Positions 12,915 through 17,817 of a stretch of 17,817 nt of DNA are shown here, one piece after another. The stretch comes from an uncultured Collinsella sp. (GTDB taxonomy: Bacteria; Actinomycetota; Coriobacteriia; Coriobacteriales; Coriobacteriaceae). The DNA lies in NCBI GenBank assembly GCA_902475865.1, contig CABSBK010000001.1, forward strand, positions 1 to 17,817, read 5' to 3'. Under the pieces are notes generated by a model. That model was not told the DNA's origin. It saw nothing but the letters and a program-made list of their open reading frames with translations, and did no database searches. Every line of letters begins with the position of its first letter. The stretch's first letter is position 1. The position numbers were made by a program, and so were the translations under genes.

Positions 12915-14897
12915 ATGACCGATAGCATGCAGCAGATGGCGCTCGACACGCTCGGCGCCTATTTTGGCTACACCTCGTTTCGCCCGGGACAGGACCGCAT
13001 GGTCGATGCGATCCTTGCCGGTCGTGATGCGCTGGGTGTTATGCCCACGGGCGCCGGCAAGTCCATTTGCTACCAGGTGCCCGCGCTCATGCTGCCCGGC
13101 ATCACCTTTGTGGTGAGTCCGCTGCTGTCGCTTATGGAGGACCAGACCCGTGCGTTGCTCGCGGCGGGTGCGCGACCCAGCTATCTCAACTCCAGCCTTA
13201 CTCCGGCCCAGCAAAACACCGTGCTCAAGCGGGCGCGCGAGGGCCGCTACCAGCTTATGTACGTGGCGCCCGAGCGCTTGCTCGAGCCGCGTTTTTTAGC
13301 CTTTGCGCAGGAAGCCGCGGCGGACGGCGGCATTGGCGTGCCGCTCGTGGCCATTGACGAGGCCCACTGCATGAGCCAATGGGGCCAGGATTTCCGTCCC
13401 GCTTACCTGCAGATTCGCGAGTTTATTGATTCGTTGCCGCGGCGCCCGATCGTGGCGGCGTTTACCGCCACGGCGACCGAGCGCGTGCGTGCGGACATTC
13501 AGCAGATGCTCGGCCTGCAAAACCCCGCGACGGTGGTGACGGGTTTTGATCGCAAGAACCTCTACTTTGGTTGCGAGGAGATGGGCGACAAGGCCAAGAC
13601 CGCGTGGGTGCGCGACTATGTGATCGCGCATTCGGGCGAGAGCGGTATCGTGTATTGCTCGACCCGCAAGACGGTCGATGCGCTGGCGGGCGAGCTTGCC
13701 GAGGCGCTGGGCCCCAGCGGCATTCGCGTTGGCCGCTACCATGCCGGCATGGGCAACGACGCCCGTCGCCAAAGCCAGCGCGCCTTTATCGACGACGATA
13801 TCCAGGTGATGGTTGCCACCAACGCCTTTGGCATGGGCATCGACAAGCCCAACGTGCGCTATGTGATCCACAACAACGTGCCCGAGAGCATCGAGGCCTA
13901 CTACCAGGAGGCGGGCCGCGCCGGCCGCGATGGCGATCCGGCCAGCTGCTACCTGTTGTGGAACGGCAACGATTTTCGCATGCGCCGCTTTCTGATCGAC
14001 CGCGGCGATGCTGCCGATGAGGCGCTTGACGACAAGCAGCGCGCGTGGGCGCTCCAGAATCGATATCGTCTGCTCAGCCAGATGGAGGGCTACTGCAATA
14101 CCACCGGTTGCCTGCGCGAATACATGCTGCGCTACTTTGGCGACGAGGCCGCGGCCGAGCATGCCGCCGCGGCCGGTACGGGCGGCACCGCCATGGACGA
14201 CGCCGAGGGCTGCGGCAACTGCAGCAACTGCCTCACGCAGTTCGAGGTCGAGGACGTCACCGATATGGCCCGCGTCGCTGTGCGCTACGTGGCCGCGCGA
14301 CCCATGCGCTTTGGCAAGTCGCTCATCGCCGACGTGCTCCACGGCGGCAACACCGAGCGCATTCGCCAGATGCATCTGGACGAGGATCGCGGCTACGGTG
14401 AGCTGTCGAGCGAATCGGTCGGGCGCATCAAGGACATCATCGGCCAGCTGTGCGGCCGCGGTTACCTGGCCACCTCGCAGGGGCAGTACCCGGTCGTGGG
14501 GCTGGGCCCGCGCGCCGGCGAGGTCGAGGACGAAGCGTTCGCCTTTACCGTTAAGCGTCGCGCGTCCAAGCGCAAGACCTCGGCTCGCGCCCGCCGTGCG
14601 GTGGATCTGCTGCGCGAGGAGGCCGAGCTGGATCAGCGCCCGCGCGTGGGTGACGATGCCGAGCTGTTCGAGCGCCTGCGTGCCCTGCGCAAGGAGATTT
14701 CGACCGAGCTGGAGATGGCGCCGTACATGGTCTTCTCCGACAAGGCTCTGCGCGGCCTGTGCCGCCTACGCCCGCAGACGCGCGACGAGCTTATCCAGGT
14801 CAACGGCATCGGCGAGAAAAAGGCCGATGCCTTTGGCGAGCAGTTTATGGCGGCGATTGAAGAGTTTGAGTCCGAGCATGCACGGAATGGAGCATAA
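12915..14897 (+). CDS. recQ: ATP-dependent DNA helicase RecQ
   Basis: The 660-residue protein unwinds DNA 3' to 5' in recombination and fork repair. The helicase core has FRPGQ (Q-motif region), Walker A PTGAGKS with Lys49, DEAHCMSQWGQDF from Asp148, TATAT (motif III), and motifs V-VI in NAFGMGIDKPNVR and YYQEAGRAGRDG. The zinc site uses Cys399, Cys433, Cys436 and Cys439 (CLREYML, then GCGNCSNC). There is an extra Ala/Gly-rich insert of about 20 residues between the first and second cysteines. The winged-helix RQC region (about 450-540) and an HRDC domain (about 575-655, ending INGIGEKKADAF-like as VNGIGEKKADAF) complete it, so it is full length. The ribosome site is weak (AGGA, 6 nt before ATG). 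The 3' end carries the ribosome site of gntR3, which starts 2 nt later. Confidence 0.95.
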   Translation: MTDSMQQMALDTLGAYFGYTSFRPGQDRMVDAILAGRDALGVMPTGAGKSICYQVPALMLPGITFVVSPLLSLMEDQTRALLAAGARPSYLNSSLTPAQQNTVLKRAREGRYQLMYVAPERLLEPRFLAFAQEAAADGGIGVPLVAIDEAHCMSQWGQDFRPAYLQIREFIDSLPRRPIVAAFTATATERVRADIQQMLGLQNPATVVTGFDRKNLYFGCEEMGDKAKTAWVRDYVIAHSGESGIVYCSTRKTVDALAGELAEALGPSGIRVGRYHAGMGNDARRQSQRAFIDDDIQVMVATNAFGMGIDKPNVRYVIHNNVPESIEAYYQEAGRAGRDGDPASCYLLWNGNDFRMRRFLIDRGDAADEALDDKQRAWALQNRYRLLSQMEGYCNTTGCLREYMLRYFGDEAAAEHAAAAGTGGTAMDDAEGCGNCSNCLTQFEVEDVTDMARVAVRYVAARPMRFGKSLIADVLHGGNTERIRQMHLDEDRGYGELSSESVGRIKDIIGQLCGRGYLATSQGQYPVVGLGPRAGEVEDEAFAFTVKRRASKRKTSARARRAVDLLREEAELDQRPRVGDDAELFERLRALRKEISTELEMAPYMVFSDKALRGLCRLRPQTRDELIQVNGIGEKKADAFGEQFMAAIEEFESEHARNGA

Positions 14898-14899
14898 CG

Positions 14900-15655
14900 A
14901 TGACATCCGACGATAAAACCGAGCGCACTGAGGTGTCCGCCGTGCCGCTGTACCAGCAGGTTATGGACGACCTAAAAGGCGAGATCGCGCGTGGCGTGTA
15001 CGCATCCGGCTCGCGCATTCCTTCTGAGATGGAGCTCGCGAAGTACTACGGCGTGGGACGCATCACCGTGCGCCGCGCCATCGAGGAGCTGTCGCGCGCG
15101 GGGTATCTCAACCGTCAGCAGGGGAGGGGCACGTTTGTGTGCGCGCCCAAGCTCAAGCGCAAGATTGTCCAGAAGGGTGACGTTCAGAGCTTTTCCGAGG
15201 GTTGCGCTGCCAACGACATGGTGGCCGGAGCACGCCTGGTGTCGCGCACGGTGGTTGCGGCGACGCGCGAGGACGCGGTGTTTTTTGGGGTGGAACCCGG
15301 CTGCGAGCTCATCGTGGTCGAGCGCGTGCGCACGGCAGACGGCGTGCCCGTCATGCTCGAGAACAACGCCTTTGTGCTGGCCGACCATCCCTATCTGCAG
15401 ACGCTTGCCGACAAGGACCTCACGGACAATTCCATCTTTGCGCTCGTTGCCGAGCATTCGGGCCGCGCGCCGCTCAAGTCCGACCCCTGTACTGTGGAGA
15501 TTGCGCTTGCCGATGCTCAGGCGGCCTCGCTGCTGGAGGTGCCGGTCGGCGAGCCGCTCTTCTATATGGAGGCGTACTTTACCGATGAGGACGAGCGGCC
15601 CTTGCTGCTCGGACGCCAAAAGATCGTGGGTTCGCGCTACGTGTTCGACATCTAA
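14900..15655 (+). CDS. GntR-family transcriptional regulator 3, HutC/UTRA type
   Basis: The 251-residue protein has a winged helix of about residues 15-85 (PLYQQVMDDLKGEI, RIPSEMELAKYYGV, recognition helix GRITVRRAIEEL, wing RQQGRGTFV) and a UTRA domain to the C-terminus (VGSRYVFDI). It resembles GntR2 throughout. It starts 2 nt after the recQ stop, with GGAATGGAG inside the end of recQ as ribosome site, so it is probably translated from a recQ message, or from an unseen internal promoter. SIS enzyme 3 follows after 144 nt that hold a promoter and two matching GAAC-type boxes. Control of SIS3 by this protein is the natural inference. The ligand is unknown, probably a sugar phosphate of the pathway. 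Confidence 0.88.
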   Translation: MTSDDKTERTEVSAVPLYQQVMDDLKGEIARGVYASGSRIPSEMELAKYYGVGRITVRRAIEELSRAGYLNRQQGRGTFVCAPKLKRKIVQKGDVQSFSEGCAANDMVAGARLVSRTVVAATREDAVFFGVEPGCELIVVERVRTADGVPVMLENNAFVLADHPYLQTLADKDLTDNSIFALVAEHSGRAPLKSDPCTVEIALADAQAASLLEVPVGEPLFYMEAYFTDEDERPLLLGRQKIVGSRYVFDI

Positions 15656-15667
15656 CGTCCACAGACA

Positions 15668-15683
15668 GAACGATATAGAACAA
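15668..15683 (+). promoter_or_regulatory. Operator-like box 1 upstream of SIS enzyme 3
   Basis: GAACGATATAGAACAA has two GAAC half-sites 10 bp apart. It lies upstream of the predicted -35. It matches box 2 at 12 of 16 positions and all four differences are transitions. Confidence 0.5.
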
Positions 15684-15698
15684 ATTTGGTGAAATGGC

Positions 15699-15727
15699 TT
15701 CACGGGCGTCGTCATGCGTGCTATAAA
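15699..15727 (+). promoter_or_regulatory. Candidate promoter of SIS enzyme 3
   Basis: TTCACG (15699-15704) and TATAAA (15722-15727) are 17 bp apart. This is the best -35/-10 pair in the window. It lies between the two operator-like boxes. Confidence 0.55.
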
Positions 15728-15729
15728 TA

Positions 15730-15745
15730 GGACAACATAGAACGA
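15730..15745 (+). promoter_or_regulatory. Operator-like box 2, just after the SIS3 -10 element
   Basis: GGACAACATAGAACGA starts 3 nt after the -10 box and so covers the likely transcription start. With box 1 upstream of the -35, it brackets the promoter, 62 bp apart start to start. Confidence 0.5.
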
Positions 15746-15799
15746 CCGCAGGTACGAGCTGCCGTCGTCCAAAGCCGCCACACAAGGAGGAACATCACC

Positions 15800-16768
15800 G
15801 TGAACGCACACGATCTGGTTCAGGAAATTATCGAGCGCAAGGGCAAGATTGAGAACGTCTTTTGGATCGCCTGCGGCGGTTCGATGATCGACCTGATGCC
15901 GGCCAACGAGCTGCTCAAGCGCGAGGCCACCACGTTTACCTCGACGGTCTACACGGCACGCGAGTTTTGCCTGATGGCTTCCAAGAGCCTAGGGCCGAAG
16001 TCGCTCGTCATCGCCTGCAGCCACAGCGGCAATACGCAGGAGGTCGTCGACGGCTGCGAGATGGCGCTGGCCGCCGGCGCCGAGGTTGTCGCCCTCACCG
16101 ACTGCGAGGGCTCGAAGATCGACAACGGCAAGTGGACCACCTGGGTCTATCCGTGGGGCGAAGGCGTGCCGCAGGCCGAGGTGCCGCAGGGCATCGGCGC
16201 CCTGATGGCTGCCGAGCTGCTCGACCAGCAAGAGGGTTACGAGGCGCTTGCCGACATGTACGCCGGCCTTAAGCAGATGGATGCGCTGCTGCCCGCTGCA
16301 CGCGAGAAGGTCAACGCCGAGCTGGGCGCCCGTTTTGCCGAGCTCTGCCAGCAGCATAAGTTCTTCTATATCCTGGGTTCCGGCCCCAACTTTAGCCAGA
16401 CCTACGCCATGGCCATCTGCTCGCTCATGGAGATGCAGTGGCAGCACTGCTGCTACATCCACTCCGGCGAGTACTTCCACGGCCCGTTCGAAGCCACCGA
16501 GCCCGGCGTGTTCTACTTTGTACAGCTCGGATCGGGCGAGTGCCGCCCCATGGAGGAGCGTGCGCTCGCGTTCCTCAACACGCACACCGATACGGTCATG
16601 GTGCTCGATGCGCTCGAGTACGGCGTGGGCGAGGTGCCCGCCAGCGTGCGTTCGTTCCTGGAGCCGATCTTCTTCTACGCGATGAGCTGCGAGCTGCGCG
16701 CCGCCCGCGGCAAGGTGTTCGACCACAGCCCCGAGATCCGTCGCTACATGGGCATCGAGCAGTACTAA
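15800..16768 (+). CDS. SIS-domain sugar-phosphate enzyme 3, FrlB/GfrE/GfrF-like (putative glycosylamine-6-phosphate deglycase)
   Basis: The 322-residue protein has two SIS domains: ACGGSMIDLMPANELL and the sugar-phosphate loop CSHSGNTQEVVDG in the first, and the putative catalytic Glu211 (LMEMQWQ) and His227 (GEYFHGPFE) in the second, 16 residues apart. Its second loop, S-H-S-G-N-T-Q-E, is the closest of the three copies to the canonical SIS form S-x-S-G-x-T-x-E. The C-terminus IRRYMGIEQY differs from the RRYMWK ending of SIS1 and SIS2. GTG at 15800 has AAGGAGG 9 nt before it. It has its own promoter and terminator and follows gntR3, so it forms a separately controlled module without its own transporter. 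It probably acts on a different 6-phosphorylated glycated amino acid supplied by the same or another PTS. Isomerase or deaminase activity cannot be excluded. Confidence 0.82.
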   Translation: MNAHDLVQEIIERKGKIENVFWIACGGSMIDLMPANELLKREATTFTSTVYTAREFCLMASKSLGPKSLVIACSHSGNTQEVVDGCEMALAAGAEVVALTDCEGSKIDNGKWTTWVYPWGEGVPQAEVPQGIGALMAAELLDQQEGYEALADMYAGLKQMDALLPAAREKVNAELGARFAELCQQHKFFYILGSGPNFSQTYAMAICSLMEMQWQHCCYIHSGEYFHGPFEATEPGVFYFVQLGSGECRPMEERALAFLNTHTDTVMVLDALEYGVGEVPASVRSFLEPIFFYAMSCELRAARGKVFDHSPEIRRYMGIEQY

Positions 16769-16808
16769 TCGAGCGGTATTAAGTTACCGGGATAACAACT
16801 TCTCACGT

Positions 16809-16843
16809 CGGGGCCTACGCTAAGCGCAGGCCCCGTTTGCGTT
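16809..16843 (+). terminator. Rho-independent terminator after SIS enzyme 3
   Basis: CGGGGCCT (16809-16816) pairs perfectly with AGGCCCCG (16828-16835), and the 11-nt loop can pair further (GCG/CGC type). TTTGCGTT follows. Confidence 0.75.
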
Positions 16844-16875
16844 GCGATGACCGGTTTTGTTTGTCGAAAAACGAA

Positions 16876-17051
16876 GTCAAATACTTTTCCCGAGAAGTGA
16901 ACGACCTATTTTGGACCCTCGAAGCATCGACACTTTTTGGCGCCAAAACCGCAGGAAAATCTCAATGAAACTGCAGGAAATGGATCCCATAAAGTGTCGA
17001 TGCTCCGGGGGCTCGATTTTGCTCGTTCACTTCTCGGGAAAAGTATTAGAC
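16876..17051. repeat. Large imperfect inverted repeat (about 175 nt), possible miniature mobile element or structured RNA
   Basis: The outer arms 16880-16904 and 17023-17047 are perfect 25-bp inverted copies (AATACTTTTCCCGAGAAG...), and they extend to 16876 and 17051 with one mismatch. Inner arms 16923-16936 and 16991-17004 are perfect 14-bp copies (AGCATCGACACTTT). Between them, each side has an 18-nt stretch that pairs poorly, so the structure is exactly symmetric. The 54-nt centre carries a 14-bp palindrome, TTTTGGCGCCAAAA (16935-16948), and a direct repeat GCAGGAAA (16951, 16973). It sits between two convergent terminators. No protein is encoded that I can support. Confidence 0.75.
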
Positions 17052-17080
17052 CTAAATGTGCGAGCGTGTTGTGTGAGTCG

Positions 17081-17120
17081 AAAAGCGGGCCGCGCCGGGG
17101 ATTTCCGGCGCGGCCCGCTT
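17081..17120 (-). terminator. Terminator of the lactate dehydrogenase gene (minus strand)
   Basis: AAGCGGGCCGCGCCGG (17083-17098) pairs perfectly with its 16-nt complement at 17105-17120 around a 6-nt loop. On the minus strand the stem is followed by TT and C, which together with the last stem bases give a TTTTC tail. It lies 42 nt after the minus-strand stop codon. Confidence 0.8.
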
Positions 17121-17161
17121 AGTATCGCACTTAGATTCGCAAGGTTGCGGTAGCCGGCGGC

Positions 17162-17817
17162 CTACTTTGCGTCGTAGGCCTCGGCGTCCCACCAGTCGAG
17201 CTGGGCGATGTTGTCGCGAATGTGCTGGCAGCTCTTGTGGAAGCCTTCGAGCTCATACTCGGAAAGGTCGAGCGTGTAGACCTCCTCGACGCCCTCGGCG
17301 CCGATCACGCACGGCAGGGAGGTGAAGATGCCCTCCTCGCCATACTGGCCGGTCATGAGCGTGGAGGCGGAAAGCACGGCGTGCTCGTTGTGAAGCACAG
17401 CGGCGCAGACGCGCGCGGCGGAGTTGGCGACGGCGTACTCGGTGCACTGCTTGCCCTGGTAGGTCACATAGCCGCCCTTGCGTGCAAGCTCCTCGACCTC
17501 CATGGGGTCGAAGGCGTACTTGTCGGGGTTCTCGGCCTGAAGCTCGTTAAGGCTCTTGCCGGCGATGGTCGCGGCCTTAAAGGCTGCCAGTTGGCTAAAG
17601 CCATGCTCGCCGATCATGTAGGCGTCGATGGACTTGGGGCTCACGCCGACCTTCTTGGAGATCTCGGTGCGCAGGCGGGCGGAGTCCAGGCCGCAGCCCG
17701 AGCCGATGATCTTCTTGGGATCGTAGCCGGTCAGGTGCCACAACTCGGTGCACACGACGTCGCAGGGGTTGGAGATGCTCACGAAGATGCCGTCAAAGCC
17801 GGCGTCGACGATGCGCT
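17162..17817 (-). CDS. L-lactate dehydrogenase / L-2-hydroxyacid dehydrogenase (LDH/MDH superfamily), N-terminus beyond the window
   Basis: The C-terminal 217 or so residues are visible and run off the right edge. They include SISNPCDVV, the region GSGCGLDSARLR (LDH family usually GTGT-x-LDSAR, where Arg binds the substrate carboxylate), and the catalytic His in MIGEHG. The end carries TSLPCVIGAEGVEEVYTLDL and a helical C-terminus. The enzyme reduces pyruvate to L-lactate with NADH and so restores NAD+ in fermentation. A branched 2-hydroxyacid dehydrogenase of the HicDH type is the main alternative, because the Cys-Gly in GSGCGLD is not the usual form and the N-terminal substrate loop is missing from view. 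The gene is convergent with SIS enzyme 3. Confidence 0.88.
   Translation of the reverse strand, partial: RIVDAGFDGIFVSISNPCDVVCTELWHLTGYDPKKIIGSGCGLDSARLRTEISKKVGVSPKSIDAYMIGEHGFSQLAAFKAATIAGKSLNELQAENPDKYAFDPMEVEELARKGGYVTYQGKQCTEYAVANSAARVCAAVLHNEHAVLSASTLMTGQYGEEGIFTSLPCVIGAEGVEEVYTLDLSEYELEGFHKSCQHIRDNIAQLDWWDAEAYDAK

Noticed and set aside
13296..14375. 359-residue open frame on the minus strand
   Set aside because: Antisense shadow of recQ, which has all helicase motifs in its own frame.
16876..17051. The inverted repeat as a full insertion sequence
   Set aside because: There is no transposase and no clear target-site duplication. It can only be a miniature or non-autonomous element, if mobile at all.
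16857..17153. 98-residue open frame over the large inverted repeat
   Set aside because: It has no ribosome site, follows the repeat arms and the lactate dehydrogenase terminator, and its composition does not look like a protein of this genome.
1..17817. tRNA, rRNA or CRISPR content
   Set aside because: I read both strands for cloverleaf-type sequences, rRNA signatures and regularly spaced repeats and saw none. A covariance-model search would be more sensitive.

Overview
The window most likely comes from a gut Actinomycetota of the class Coriobacteriia, and the style is Collinsella-like. The reasons are high-GC coding with C/G-ending codons, AT-rich control regions, GGAGG-type ribosome sites, and the gene set: a mannose-family PTS, SIS-domain sugar-phosphate enzymes, YitT, and an L-lactate dehydrogenase. 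This assignment rests on recognition, not on a search.

Layout. Bases 1-651 hold a PAP2 phosphatase gene cut by an in-frame TAG. A threonine aldolase (697-1722) and a GNAT acetyltransferase (1800-2381) follow, each ending in a clear hairpin terminator. From 2427 to 9728 lies the main metabolic block: a divergent GntR/UTRA regulator (minus strand) and SIS enzyme 1, then an EamA-type exporter, a complete mannose-family PTS (fused EIIAB, EIIC, EIID) and SIS enzyme 2. Next come a HAD phosphatase (9889-10518) bracketed by inverted copies of a 44-bp repeat, a YitT membrane protein (10725-11732), a third copy of the repeat, a second GntR regulator (11952-12671), RecQ helicase (12915-14897), a third GntR regulator (14900-15655) and SIS enzyme 3 (15800-16768). 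The right end carries a large imperfect inverted repeat of about 170 nt and the C-terminal part of an L-lactate dehydrogenase on the minus strand (17162-17817).

How it fits together. Three FrlB/GfrE-like SIS proteins, three GntR/UTRA regulators and one mannose-family PTS make a coherent picture: PTS import and 6-phosphorylation of glycated amino acids (Amadori or Heyns products such as fructoselysine or glucoselysine), then deglycation by SIS enzymes to a hexose 6-phosphate and a free amino acid. All three SIS proteins keep a Glu and a His 16 residues apart, as in the characterised deglycases. Distinct operator-like repeats lie at each module: one motif on both sides of the GntR1/SIS1 intergenic region, CGTTATA/TATAACG boxes before EamA, the PTS and GntR2, and GAAC-N6-GAAC boxes around the SIS3 promoter. 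The EamA protein may export the released amino acid. The substrates are inferred, not shown.

The most unusual non-coding content is the 44-bp hairpin repeat family (9830, 10507, 11816), one copy of which supplies the stop codon of the HAD gene, and the symmetric inverted-repeat element at 16876-17051.
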